A DNA stretch of 64,000 nt from positions 4,445,501-4,509,500 of the forward strand of contig NZ_CP108581.1 in NCBI RefSeq assembly GCF_036010665.1. Reading direction: 5' to 3'. Below the pieces are notes generated by a model that worked only from the letters and a program-made list of their open reading frames with translations, was not told the origin of the DNA and ran no database searches. Shown one piece after another: positions 34,865 through 43,294 of this stretch. Position 1 is the first letter of the stretch. Each line of letters begins with the position of its first letter. The translations under genes were made by a program, and so were the position numbers. Origin of the DNA: Microbispora sp. NBC_01189. Its GTDB lineage: Bacteria; Actinomycetota; Actinomycetes; Streptosporangiales; Streptosporangiaceae.

Positions 34865-34892
34865 GCACTCGCCATGAAACTTTCTTCACGCG

Positions 34893-34943
34893 TTGACAGC
34901 CTATTTCAGCACGCCTAGCGTCAGCCACGCTGAGAGCGCTTCC
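34893..34943 (+). promoter_or_regulatory. GH81 promoter with downstream operator
   Basis: TTGACA (34893-34898), a 17-base spacer and TAGCGT (34916-34921) form the best -35/-10 pair in the window. The expected start is near 34928. GAGAGCGCTTCC (34932-34943), a variant of the operator palindrome, sits just past it, where a bound repressor would block elongation. Confidence 0.75.
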
Positions 34944-35019
34944 AGAAGCGCCGCCGGGTCGCGCCGCCGGATCCCGGAACGCCTCCCGAAGTCGCTGAAC
35001 CCCCCAGCGGAGGTCGCCC

Positions 35020-37812
35020 ATGCCATCTCGTCCCCTCAGAACCCTCCCCCTTAGAACCCTCGGCCTCGCGGTCCTGACCGCCCTCACCCTGTCTCTGCCC
35101 ATCCTCCCGGCCGCGCCCGCCGGCGCCGCCACCGTCCCCGTCGGGGCGGGCGGCTACACCACCGACCTGCCCGCCGGGGCGAGCGGGCCCGCCAACTCCG
35201 ACGGCGCCCCGGTCACGCCCAAGGTCACCTCGAACGTCACCCGCAAGGTGCCCACCAACGACTGGTGGTCGTCGCTCGCCTTCCAGCGGTACGCCGGAAA
35301 CCCGTACTCCGAGAACATGTACGGCCACCCGCTGGCCTTCCACGCGGTGGCCGGCGGGCTGGAGGTCAGCTATCCCACCACCCCGCTGATCAGCTCCGAC
35401 GGGCGGCAGTACGAGTTCCCGCACGCCCGCGACCTCACGCTGGGCGTCACCGGCCTCAACTCGCCCGACACAAAGGTGGACGACTGGTCCGACTGGACCG
35501 TCACGCCGTACTGGTCGGACGGCGCGCGCTCGCTCAGGGCCACCATCGGGCACGGCCTGCCGTACGTCTACGCGACCCCGAACGGCGGCGACGCCCGGGT
35601 CGCGTTCGTGGCGACGCCGGCGGTCTGGGCTGACCGGGGCAACGTCCTCGGCGTCACCGTCAACGGCCACCACTACGGGATCTTCGGGCCGTCCGGCACC
35701 GACTGGAGCGTCAGCGGCACGGTCGCGACCGACGCGCTCGGCGGGCGGAACTACTTCTCGGTCGCCGTGCTGCCCGACGCCTCCGCCGCGACGCTCGACC
35801 TGTTCGCCAAATACGCGTTCAGCTTCGTCACGGGGACGAAGGTGACCTGGTCGTACGACGAACCGTCGGCGCGGCTCACCACCACCTACACGGCGACCAC
35901 CACGGCCAGGGAGGGCAGCCAGACCGGCACGCTGCTGGCGCTCTACCGCCACCAGTGGCTGGCCACGAGCAGCCCGCTGACGTCGTACACGTACGTCTCG
36001 CCGCGCGGCACGATGAAGCTGCGCGAGGGCACGTCGTTCACCACGGCCGAGACGTTCCACGGCGTGCTGCCGTCGCTGCCCGACCTCGGCGCGTACGACA
36101 GGACGAGGCTCGGGACGTACGTCAGGCAGGAGGCGAACGCCGCCGACCCGTGGAAGGGCGCGACCGACACCTACTGGACCGGCAAGGCGCTCGGCCGCCT
36201 CGCCCAGCTCGTGCCGATCGCCGACCAGCTCGGCGACACGACCTCCCGCGACAGGCTGCTCGGCCTGCTCAAGGGCGAGCTGGAGAGCTGGTTCACCGCC
36301 GGGGGCGCCGAGCAGTTCCGGTACGACTCCACCTGGGGCGTGCTCACCGGCTACCCGGCCTCGTACGGCAGTGACACCGAGGTCAACGACCACCACTTCC
36401 ACTACGGCTACTATCTGATGGCCGCCGCGACCGTGGCGAGGTACGACGCGGCCTGGGCGGCGAGCTGGGCGCCGATGGCCAGGTTGCTGGCCGCCGACGC
36501 GAACAACTGGGACAGGTCGGAGACCCGGTTCCCGTTCCTGCGCAACTTCGACCCGTACGCCGGCAACGGCTGGGCGTCTGGGCACCAGGGCTTCGCGGCG
36601 GGCAACAACGAGGAGTCGTCGTCGGAGGCGATGAACTTCGCGGCCGGGGCGATCCTGCTCGGCGCGGCGACGGGCGACACGGCCCTGCGCGACCTCGGCG
36701 TCTACCTCCACACGACCCAGACGTCGGCCATCGCGCAGTACTGGTTCGACAAGGACGACGCGGTCTTCCCGGCCGCGTTCCGGCACCACACGGCGGGCAT
36801 GCTCTGGGGCTCCGGCGCGGCCTACTCCACCTGGTGGACCGCCAACCCTGAGGAGATCCACGGGATCAACGTGCTGCCGGTCACCGGCGGGTCGCTCTAC
36901 CACGGGCTGTACCAGGCCGACGTGAAGCAGAACCTGTCGGAGATGGAGGCGAACAACGGCGGCCCGGCGGTCGAGTGGAAGGACGTCATCTGGGAGTTCC
37001 GGGCGCTCGCCGACCCGGCCGCGGCCAGGAGCGCGTGGGACGCCGGATACACGACCCTGACGCCCGAATCGGGGGAGTCGCTCGCGCACGTCTACCACTG
37101 GATCTACAACCTTGCCAGGATGGGGGTGATCGACCCCGGCGTGACCGCCGACAGCCCGACCGCCGCCGTGTTCGTGAACGGCTCGGCGCGGACGTACGTC
37201 GCGCACAACTTCGGCTCGTCGGCGAGGGTCGTCACGTTCTCGGACGGCAGGACGCTGACCGTCCCGGCCCGGTCCACCGCGACCAGCGCGGGCACGTCGT
37301 CCTCCCCGTCACCGTCACCGTCACCCTCGCCTTCCCCGTCCCCGTCACGTTCGCCGTCTCCGTCACCCTCTCCATCGCCCTCTCCGTCTACCGGTGGGGT
37401 GGACGCGCGCTCGACCATCCAGGCCGAGGCGTACCAGGCGCAGAGCGGCACGCAGGTGGAGACGACGCAGGACACCGGTGGCGGGCAGAACGTCGCCTAC
37501 ATCGGCAACGGCGACTGGCTGCGGTACGACAACGTCGACTTCGGCTCGACGGCGGCGCGGCAGTTCAGGGCGCGGGTCGCCTCCGGCGCGGCGGGCGGGG
37601 CGAGCGGCCTGATTCAGGTGCGGCTCGACAGCCTCACCGCCGCCCCGATCGGCGACCTCGCGGTCGGCAACACGGGCGGGTGGCAGGCCTGGCAGACGAT
37701 TCCCGCGAACATCACGGGCGTCACCGGCAGGCACACGGTCTACCTGACCTTCAGCAGCGGCCAGCCGGCCGACTTCGTCAACCTCAACTGGTTCACGTTC
37801 GCCACGTCCTGA
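35020..37812 (+). CDS. Secreted GH81 endo-beta-1,3-glucanase with CBM6
   Basis: 930 residues. The signal peptide (to about A36, ...APAGAA) is followed by a ~730-residue GH81 catalytic module: VPTNDWWSSLAFQRY, MYGHPLAFHA, the catalytic-region DTEVNDHHFHYGYYLMAAA, and NNEESSSEAMNFAAG with the essential glutamates. A Ser-Pro linker of about 30 residues and a C-terminal CBM6 (TIQAEAYQAQSGT ... VNLNWFTFATS) follow. It should cleave long beta-1,3-glucans (laminarin, curdlan, fungal wall glucan, callose) outside the cell. The promoter and operator are clear, and a terminator hairpin follows. The CBM6 DNA is nearly the same as that of the GH16 gene. Confidence 0.95.
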   Translation: MPSRPLRTLPLRTLGLAVLTALTLSLPILPAAPAGAATVPVGAGGYTTDLPAGASGPANSDGAPVTPKVTSNVTRKVPTNDWWSSLAFQRYAGNPYSENMYGHPLAFHAVAGGLEVSYPTTPLISSDGRQYEFPHARDLTLGVTGLNSPDTKVDDWSDWTVTPYWSDGARSLRATIGHGLPYVYATPNGGDARVAFVATPAVWADRGNVLGVTVNGHHYGIFGPSGTDWSVSGTVATDALGGRNYFSVAVLPDASAATLDLFAKYAFSFVTGTKVTWSYDEPSARLTTTYTATTTAREGSQTGTLLALYRHQWLATSSPLTSYTYVSPRGTMKLREGTSFTTAETFHGVLPSLPDLGAYDRTRLGTYVRQEANAADPWKGATDTYWTGKALGRLAQLVPIADQLGDTTSRDRLLGLLKGELESWFTAGGAEQFRYDSTWGVLTGYPASYGSDTEVNDHHFHYGYYLMAAATVARYDAAWAASWAPMARLLAADANNWDRSETRFPFLRNFDPYAGNGWASGHQGFAAGNNEESSSEAMNFAAGAILLGAATGDTALRDLGVYLHTTQTSAIAQYWFDKDDAVFPAAFRHHTAGMLWGSGAAYSTWWTANPEEIHGINVLPVTGGSLYHGLYQADVKQNLSEMEANNGGPAVEWKDVIWEFRALADPAAARSAWDAGYTTLTPESGESLAHVYHWIYNLARMGVIDPGVTADSPTAAVFVNGSARTYVAHNFGSSARVVTFSDGRTLTVPARSTATSAGTSSSPSPSPSPSPSPSPSRSPSPSPSPSPSPSTGGVDARSTIQAEAYQAQSGTQVETTQDTGGGQNVAYIGNGDWLRYDNVDFGSTAARQFRARVASGAAGGASGLIQVRLDSLTAAPIGDLAVGNTGGWQAWQTIPANITGVTGRHTVYLTFSSGQPADFVNLNWFTFATS
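37399..37812 (+). repeat. CBM6 direct repeat, copy 1 (GH81)
   Basis: A 414-base segment encoding the CBM6 and stop of the GH81 gene. It matches 41873-42286 base for base over long runs, including the whole last ~70 bases and the stop codon, with scattered substitutions and no gaps. Confidence 0.9.
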
Positions 37813-37840
37813 CGAACGGCCCGCCTGACGAACGGCCCGC

Positions 37841-37876
37841 GGTGGGCGGCACGTCCCGAGCGTCGTGCCGCCCACC
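37841..37876. terminator. Terminator between GH81 and AraC-type genes
   Basis: Perfect 13-base arms (GGTGGGCGGCACG and complement) enclose a 10-base loop, 28 bases after the GH81 stop and 9 bases from the end of the converging AraC-type gene. A 17-base direct duplication (CCTGACGAACGGCCCGC type) lies between the stop and the hairpin. Confidence 0.85.
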
Positions 37877-37884
37877 CAGGCCTG

Positions 37885-38832
37885 TCAACCGGCGGAGGGG
37901 CGCAGGCTCTCCCGGTATCGCTGGGGGCTCACGCCGTGTTCCCGCTTGAAGGCCGTGCTCAGCGCGAAGGCGGTGCCGTACCCCACCTGCCGGGCGACGG
38001 TCTCCAGCGTCGCGTCCGTCTCACGCAGCAGGTCGGCCGCCAGTGCCAGCCGCAGCCCGGTCAGGTAGGTCATCGGCGGCTCGCCGACCAGCCTGCCGAA
38101 CCGCTGCGCGAGCGTGGCGCGGGAGACTCCCGCCCGGCCGGCCAGCTCGGCGACCGTCCAGGAGCGGGCCGGCTCGGCGTGCAGCATCCGCAGCGCGGGC
38201 CCCACCACCGGGTCGCCGTGCGCGCGGTACCACCCCGGGGGCGCCGCGTCCGGCCGGGAGAACCAGGCGCGCAGCACGCCGATCAGCAGCAGGTCGAGCA
38301 GGCGGTCGAGCACCACCTCCTGACCCGGTTCGTCCCTGCCGATCTCGCGGCCGAGCAGCGCGACGAGGGAGCCGTCCCAGGAGTCGCCGGGCAGCACCAG
38401 CAGTGTGGGCAGCGCCGCCAGCAGCCGGCCGGTGACCGCGCCGCGCGTCTGGTAGGCGCCGACGAGCAGCACGGCCGAGCCGCCGGCGTCGTTGCCCCAG
38501 CCGCGTGTGCCGAGGTCCATCTCCGCCGACAGGCCGCGGCCGTCCGGCGTGGTGCAGACCTGCCCGGGATGGATCACGATCTGCGGCGGCGTCGCCGGGT
38601 CGTCGGCGACCGTGTAGTGACCCGGCCCGCGCACGACCGCCACGTCGCCGGGCGAGACCCGTACGGCCCGGTCCCCGTCCGGGGTGATCCACGCCTGGTC
38701 GCGGAGCATCGCCACCAGGCACAGCGGCGCCTCGTCCCGGATCCGTACGGACCAGGGCGGGCGCAGCGTCGCCCGCAGCAGGAAGGCCCCGCGCGCCCGG
38801 GGCCCGTCGAGGAGGTCGGCGAGCGCGTCCAC
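37885..38832 (-). CDS. AraC-family regulator (cupin_6/RCS-type), promoter displaced by IS
   Basis: 315 residues. An N-terminal AraC_binding_2/cupin-like effector domain (PLCLVAMLRDQAWITPDG, GDVAVVRGPGHYTVADD) precedes the C-terminal double helix-turn-helix (WTVAELAGRAGVSRATLAQRFGRLVGEPPMTYLTGLRLALAADLL split over the two helices; VGYGTAFALSTAFKREHGVSP). GTG 38832 (V-D-A-L-A-D-L-L-D-G-P) is where homologues begin, but no ribosome-binding site precedes it: the hairpin end of an IS200/IS605-type element starts about 20 bases upstream. The gene may therefore be silent or driven from the element. It converges on the GH81 gene. Confidence 0.85.
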   Translation of the reverse strand: MDALADLLDGPRARGAFLLRATLRPPWSVRIRDEAPLCLVAMLRDQAWITPDGDRAVRVSPGDVAVVRGPGHYTVADDPATPPQIVIHPGQVCTTPDGRGLSAEMDLGTRGWGNDAGGSAVLLVGAYQTRGAVTGRLLAALPTLLVLPGDSWDGSLVALLGREIGRDEPGQEVVLDRLLDLLLIGVLRAWFSRPDAAPPGWYRAHGDPVVGPALRMLHAEPARSWTVAELAGRAGVSRATLAQRFGRLVGEPPMTYLTGLRLALAADLLRETDATLETVARQVGYGTAFALSTAFKREHGVSPQRYRESLRPSAG

Positions 38833-38891
38833 AGCCAGATCTTGAACTCCTCCCCGGCCTGAAGGCCGGAGATTCTCCCGTCGCGTCGCGG

Positions 38892-39521
38892 TCAAGAGGC
38901 GCGCGGGGGTTGACGCTTCGCGGACCGGGCAGCCCCGAGGTCTCCACGTCCTGACACCACAGTTCCTGCGGCGTTGCGTATGTTGATCGCGGCGTTGGTG
39001 TCGGCGTGCCCGGCCCACCCGCACGCGGGATTGGCGCACGAGAACCGGGTGCCGTCCCGGGAGGCCGGGTCGCGGTGGCCGCACCGGTGGCAGGTCTGCA
39101 CCCGCCCGACCTTGGGCCAGCTGACCGCACCCCACCGCCGGTTCAGCCGCGTGATGTTCAGGTCCCGCCCCTGGGGGACATCCACGGCCGGCCGGGTCCG
39201 GGACCGGGCCTTGAACGTGGGCCGTTTGGCGGGGTGGCCGGGGTCGAAGAAGTTCGCCCACGCCTGCCGGTAGGTTTTCAGCACCGCTTGGGCCGCCTGG
39301 GCGGGCAGCCGCCCCATCCAGTCGATCTCATGGCGGGCCTGCCGGATCGCGGTGTCGCACTCCTTCACCGTCGGAAACCGGCCCTGCCGGAAGGTGACGT
39401 ACTCGTGCAGCAGGTTCCACAGCGCGCGGGCGGTGTGCGCCTGACCGTCCAGCACCGCCACCTGGGCCGTGCTCAGGTCGAGTCGCGCCACGTGCGCACG
39501 AGCCTGCCTGGTCACCTCCAC
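38892..39521 (-). pseudogene. tnpB: tnpB with in-frame internal deletion
   Basis: 209 residues instead of ~400. The first 141 residues match the front of actinobacterial TnpB (LDLSTAQVAVLDGQAHTARA, ALWNLLHEYV, VPQGRDLNITRLNRRWGAV). After VSWPKVGRV the frame jumps straight to the zinc-ribbon (QTCHRCGHRDP ... CANPACGW) and the last RuvC Asp (GHADTNAA). About 190-200 residues with the first two RuvC acidic residues are missing, so nuclease activity is lost, yet the frame stays open. The junction is near 39098. Confidence 0.88.
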
Positions 39522-39570
39522 GCCCTGATCGTATCCCTCTGGTTTATGTCATCGTGATGGAATCCACACC

Positions 39571-39996
39571 CTGAGTGACCCCGATGTACGCATCGAACGC
39601 CATGGTGTCCACACCCTCCACGCCCACGTGGTGTGCGTGACGAAGTACCGGCGTGGGGCCTTCAGCGGCCCGATGCCGGCCCGATGCCGACCCGATGCGA
39701 GGAACTCATGCGCGAGGTGCACGCCGACTTCGAGGTCGAACGTCGGGAGTTCAACGGCGAACACGACCACGTCCACCCACTGATCCACCACCCGCCGAAG
39801 GTCGCCCTGTCCACGCTCGTCAACCCACTGAAGGGCGTCTCGGCGCGGATACTCCGCAAGGAACACAGCGCGCATGTCCGCAAGTACCTGAGGGGTGGAC
39901 ACTTCTGGTCCGAAGTCCTACTTCGCCGGATCAGTCGGCGGTGCACCGCTCACGGTACTCAAGCAGTACATCGAGCAGCGGCAACGCCCACCGTGA
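39571..39996 (+). pseudogene. tnpA: tnpA (IS200-type Y1 transposase) with frameshifts
   Basis: Homology runs through two frame changes. The first part reads HTLHAHVVCVTKYRRGAFSG; an 11-base tandem duplication near 39668-39700 (GCCCGATGCCG type) shifts the frame. The middle reads FEVERREFNGEHDHVHPLIH (the usual H-x-H metal pair is H-V-H) and KVALSTLVNPLKGVSARILR. A one-base change near 39912 shifts again to YFAGSVGGAPLTVLKQYIEQ and a stop at 39994. There is no proper start codon. It is inactive. Confidence 0.88.
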
Positions 39997-40160
39997 CCTG
40001 CGGGTGAAGGCACGTTCGCGCCCTAGCGGGCACTCCCGCGCGGGCCTTCACCCCCGGCCTGAAGGCCGGAGCACTGGCCCGCATTCCGGTAGACGGCCGC
40101 GTATGGGGTCGAGATCGTCGGCGATGTCGCCCGGTGTCCTCCGCCGGTTGACTGAGCATC

Positions 40161-40664
40161 ATGATCTCCCTTCCGGCCGCCGCCTCCGCCGCCCTCTCCA
40201 TGCTCATGACCGCCGGGATGGCGGGCACCTTCTTCGGGTTCTCGGCCGGCGTCATGCCGGGCCTGAACGCGGTCCCGGCCTCCTCGGCGATCGACGCGAT
40301 GAACGCCGTCAACGCCAGGATCCAGAACCCGGTGTTCCTGGCGGCGTTCGTCCTCGCCCCGGTCGCCGCCGCCGGGACCGGGGCCCTGCTGCTGACCCGC
40401 TCCGGCCCGGGCGCGGCGTGGCCCTTCTTCGCGGCCGCCGGGGTGTACGCCGTCGGTGTGATCCTGCCGACGGCCGCGGTGAACGTGCCGATGAACGACG
40501 CCCTCGCCGCCGTGGCGGTCCACGGCGACCCGGCGGAGGCGGCCAGGATCTGGTCGGACTACGCGGCCCGGTGGACCACCTGGAACACCTGGCGGGCCGC
40601 GGCCGGCGCGGTCAGCCTGCTGTTGATGGGGTACGGCGTCCACCGCTGGGGCCGGGGCTCCTGA
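40161..40664 (+). CDS. DUF1772 (anthrone oxygenase-like) membrane protein
   Basis: 167 residues with four hydrophobic helices (SAALSMLMTAGMAGTFFGFS; PVFLAAFVLAPVAAAGTGAL; WPFFAAAGVYAVGVILPTAA; a last helix at WRAAAGAVSLLLMGYGV) and the DUF1772 pattern with AxVNVPMNDAL and W-x-x-W-N-T-W-R-A. Family members include small anthrone oxygenases and uncharacterised membrane proteins. It lies just after the dead IS element; nothing links it to glucan use. Confidence 0.88.
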   Translation: MISLPAAASAALSMLMTAGMAGTFFGFSAGVMPGLNAVPASSAIDAMNAVNARIQNPVFLAAFVLAPVAAAGTGALLLTRSGPGAAWPFFAAAGVYAVGVILPTAAVNVPMNDALAAVAVHGDPAEAARIWSDYAARWTTWNTWRAAAGAVSLLLMGYGVHRWGRGS

Positions 40665-40706
40665 CAGGGCGCGCTCCCGTTCGTCGCAGCGCCGCTCGAG
40701 TCGACA

Positions 40707-40762
40707 GAGAGCGCTCTCGCCCAACGCCGTTATGTGAGCCTTAAAGGGAAGAGAACGCTCTC
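40707..40762. promoter_or_regulatory. Two LacI-type operators upstream of GH16 gene
   Basis: GAGAGCGCTCTC (40707-40718) is identical to the operator before the GH1 gene. GAGAACGCTCTC (40751-40762) differs at one base. Their centres are 44 bases apart, close to four helical turns, so a tetrameric repressor could bind both on one face. The -35/-10 boxes could not be placed with confidence. Confidence 0.75.
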
Positions 40763-40885
40763 TCGGATTTCACAGATCCTCTTGACGCGAGTGAGATTCC
40801 GGGGGGAAAGTGGCGCTCAAGTGGTCCGCGGTCGCACCCCCCCCATCCCCTCGCCGCGACGACCGGACCAAGGAGAGAGGTACTC

Positions 40886-42286
40886 ATGCGTGTGCTCCAC
40901 TCCCCATGGCGGCGCTCGATGGTGGCGCTGCTCGCCGCCACCGCCGCGGTCGCGGCCCTCGCCGTACGGCCCGCCGACGCGTCGGTGCCCGCGACGCCGT
41001 CCGGCTGGTCGCTCGTCTGGTCCGACGACTTCGACGGTTCGTCGGGATCGCCGCCGTCGTCCAGTAACTGGATCATCGACACCGGCCACGCGTACCCCGG
41101 AGGCCCGGGCAACTGGGGAACAGGTGAAATCCAGAACTACACGGCCGACCCGGCGAACCTCAGCCTGGACGGCGGCGGCAACCTGCGCATCACCCCGATC
41201 GGCAGCGGCCAGAACTGGACCTCCGCCCGCATCGAGACGCGCCGCTCGGACTTCAAGCCCGCCGACGGGCGCGTCCTGCGCATCGAGGGCCGCATCCAGA
41301 TGCCGAACGTCACCGGCAACGCCGCCCTGGGCTACTGGCCGGCGTTCTGGGCGCTGGGCTCGCCATACCGCGGCAACTACCAGAACTGGCCGTCCATCGG
41401 CGAGCTCGACATCATGGAGAACGTCAACGGCGTCAACTCCGTCTGGGGCACCCTCCACTGCGGCGTGAACCCCGGCGGGCCGTGCAACGAGACCAACGGC
41501 CTCGGCACGAGCCGGGCGTGCCCGGGCTCGTCCTGCCAGTCGGCGTTCCACACCTACCGCTTCGAGTGGGACCGCAGCGTCAGCCCCAACCAGCTGCGGT
41601 GGTACGTCGACGGCCAGCAGTTCCTCAGCGTGAGCCAGAGCCAGCTCGACGCCACCACCTGGTCGAACATGACGTCCCACGCGGGTTACTTCCTGCTGCT
41701 GAACGTGGCCGTCGGTGGCGGGTTCCCCAACGGGGTCGCCGGGTTCTCCACGCCGACCTCGGCCACCGTCTCCGGGCGGCCGATGCTGGTCGACTACGTC
41801 GCGGTCTGGCAGAGCGGTGGCGGGAGCAACCCGTCGCCGTCGGCCACTCCGAGCAACCCGCCGTCGGGCGGCGTGGACGCGCGCTCGACCATCCAGGCCG
41901 AGGCGTACCAGGCGCAGAGCGGTACGCAGCTTGAGACGACGCAGGACGCCGGCGGCGGACAGAACGTCGCCTACATCGGCAACGGCGACTGGCTGCGGTA
42001 CGACAAGGTGAACTTCGGCTCGACGGCGGCGCGGCAGTTCAGGGCGCGGGTCGCCTCCGGTGCGGCGGCCGGCGTGAGCGGGCTGATTCAGGTGCGGCTC
42101 GACAGCCCGACGGCCACCCCGATCGGCGACTTCGCCGTCGGCAACACCGGCGGGTGGCAGAGCTGGCAGACCATCCCGGCGAACATCACCGGCGTCACCG
42201 GCACGCACACGGTCTACCTGACCTTCAGCAGCGGCCAGCCGGCCGACTTCGTCAACCTCAACTGGTTCACGTTCGCCACGTCCTGA
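40886..42286 (+). CDS. Secreted GH16 beta-1,3-glucanase with CBM6
   Basis: 466 residues. Signal peptide MRVLHSPWRRSMVALLAATA...RPADA is followed by a ~270-residue GH16 jelly-roll with the catalytic signature IGELDIMENV (E-x-D-x-x-E, nucleophile and acid/base) and WPAFWALGSPYRG, QNYTADPANLSLDGGGNLRI and FHTYRFEWDRSV. A short Ser-Pro linker and a C-terminal CBM6 follow. It cuts laminarin-like beta-1,3(4)-glucan outside the cell, complementing the GH81 enzyme. GGAGAG stands 8 bases before ATG 40886. Two operators lie 120-180 bases upstream. Confidence 0.95.
   Translation: MRVLHSPWRRSMVALLAATAAVAALAVRPADASVPATPSGWSLVWSDDFDGSSGSPPSSSNWIIDTGHAYPGGPGNWGTGEIQNYTADPANLSLDGGGNLRITPIGSGQNWTSARIETRRSDFKPADGRVLRIEGRIQMPNVTGNAALGYWPAFWALGSPYRGNYQNWPSIGELDIMENVNGVNSVWGTLHCGVNPGGPCNETNGLGTSRACPGSSCQSAFHTYRFEWDRSVSPNQLRWYVDGQQFLSVSQSQLDATTWSNMTSHAGYFLLLNVAVGGGFPNGVAGFSTPTSATVSGRPMLVDYVAVWQSGGGSNPSPSATPSNPPSGGVDARSTIQAEAYQAQSGTQLETTQDAGGGQNVAYIGNGDWLRYDKVNFGSTAARQFRARVASGAAAGVSGLIQVRLDSPTATPIGDFAVGNTGGWQSWQTIPANITGVTGTHTVYLTFSSGQPADFVNLNWFTFATS
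41873..42286 (+). repeat. CBM6 direct repeat, copy 2 (GH16)
   Basis: The second copy of the 414-base CBM6 segment (see 37399-37812), same orientation, about 4.5 kb downstream. Recombination between the copies would delete the AraC-type gene, the IS element and the DUF1772 gene and create a GH81/GH16-CBM6 junction. Confidence 0.9.
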
Positions 42287-42292
42287 CCGGTG

Positions 42293-42323
42293 CGGGCGGG
42301 GATCCTGCGCGGGTCCCCGCCCG
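42293..42323 (+). terminator. Terminator after GH16 gene
   Basis: Ten-base arms (CGGGCGGGGA and complement) enclose an 11-base loop, 6 bases after the GH16 stop. A 16-base direct repeat (GCCTCGTCAGCCGGTC, twice) follows before the converging gene. Confidence 0.8.
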
Positions 42324-42350
42324 TGCTCGCCTCGTCAGCCGGTCGCCTCG

Positions 42351-43034
42351 TCAGCCGGTCGGCTCGACGGTCTCGCTGGGTGTGGCGGGAGCGGAGCCGC
42401 CGGGCGACTGCTCCGGCGCCCCGCCCGGAGCACCGGGAGCACCGGGCGGGGACGGCGCTCCCGGGCCACCTCCGGCATGACCCGGCAGCGGCGGCCGGCT
42501 GGCGTCCGCGATCAGGACCGCACGCGGACTGTCCCCGGGCGTGCCGATCACCCAGACCTGGTCGCCCTGCTGGATGCCCGGTAATCCCTTGGAGCCGGCG
42601 ACGACCCGGGTCGACTCGTCCACGGCGTAGGCCCGTCCGCCGACCGAGATGGAGTCGCTCTGCACCGAGTCCACCGCACCCGTCTGGCTGGTGAAGGTCT
42701 GGTAGTCGTCCTGCCCGGGCCGGCCGGGCCGCCCGGGCTGCGGCTGCCCCTGCTGGAGCCGGGCGAGCTCCGTCAGCCCGAACTGGGTCGGACTGAACCT
42801 GATCGGGCCGGATGGCGCCTGCTCAGCGTGCTCCGCCTGGCCGGCCTGACCGGCCTGACCGGCTTGTATGGCGCGGGACGGCGCGGGGTCGCCCGGAGCG
42901 TTGGCCGCGGCGAGGCCGGCGCCGGTGGCGAGCGTGAGCGCCGCGGCGACACCGAGGAGAAGACGAGGCCGTTTTCCTCGCGGTGGTGTCGGTGGCTTCT
43001 CCTCCGCGTTCCCGCGGAATTCGGGACTGGTCAT
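42351..43034 (-). CDS. Secreted/membrane-anchored protein with DUF5666-like domain
   Basis: 227 residues, ATG 43034 after GGGAGCAG. A basic cytoplasmic start (RGKRPRLLLG) leads into one hydrophobic segment (VAAALTLATGAGLAAANA), a Gln/Ala/Gly repeat (QAGQAGQAGQAEHAEQA), and an OB-fold-like domain (TGAVDSVQSDSISVGGRAYA, GIQQGDQVWVIGTPG) like DUF5666. A Gly-Pro-Ala-Ser-rich disordered tail ends the protein. Function unknown. It is probably exported. Confidence 0.75.
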   Translation of the reverse strand: MTSPEFRGNAEEKPPTPPRGKRPRLLLGVAAALTLATGAGLAAANAPGDPAPSRAIQAGQAGQAGQAEHAEQAPSGPIRFSPTQFGLTELARLQQGQPQPGRPGRPGQDDYQTFTSQTGAVDSVQSDSISVGGRAYAVDESTRVVAGSKGLPGIQQGDQVWVIGTPGDSPRAVLIADASRPPLPGHAGGGPGAPSPPGAPGAPGGAPEQSPGGSAPATPSETVEPTG

Positions 43035-43294
43035 CGGAACTGCTCCCTCTGCTCGGCCATCAGGAGCCGCGGGCCACGCGCGTACGGGCGCGGCGCGGGT
43101 ATGAGGTGGCCAGCGTGGCGTTGATGTGCGCGGACATGGGCGGTTGCGCCCGTGGTGAAAGGCCGGCGTGATGAAAGGCGGGCGTGGCCGGCGTCCCGGC
43201 GCGTGTGTGCGGCGCCTGCCCCATCGCACGGCGCACGAGGTTCAACCGAAGGGCCGCCCGGCACACCTGGCCGGGCCGCCCGCGATCCGTCCGG

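Larger units (their letters stand above)
38850..40072. mobile_element. Decayed IS200/IS605-family element
   Basis: Two copies of the hairpin CCGGCC-TGAA-GGCCGG (38854-38869 and 40054-40069), each preceded by C-rich and followed by AG sequence, bound a 1.2 kb segment with divergent tnpB and tnpA remnants, the normal gene order of IS605-like elements. Both genes are damaged, so the element cannot move by itself. It is inserted immediately upstream of the AraC-type gene. Confidence 0.85.

Noticed and set aside
38832-39261. Extension of the AraC-type protein upstream into the IS element.
   Set aside because: The extra residues are antisense to tnpB-adjacent sequence and share nothing with AraC-family N-termini.
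43035-43294. Short overlapping frames between the DUF5666-like and TetR genes.
   Set aside because: They are Arg/Pro-rich, mutually overlapping and without ribosome-binding sites; I see no gene, only small GATGAAAGGC-type near-repeats.
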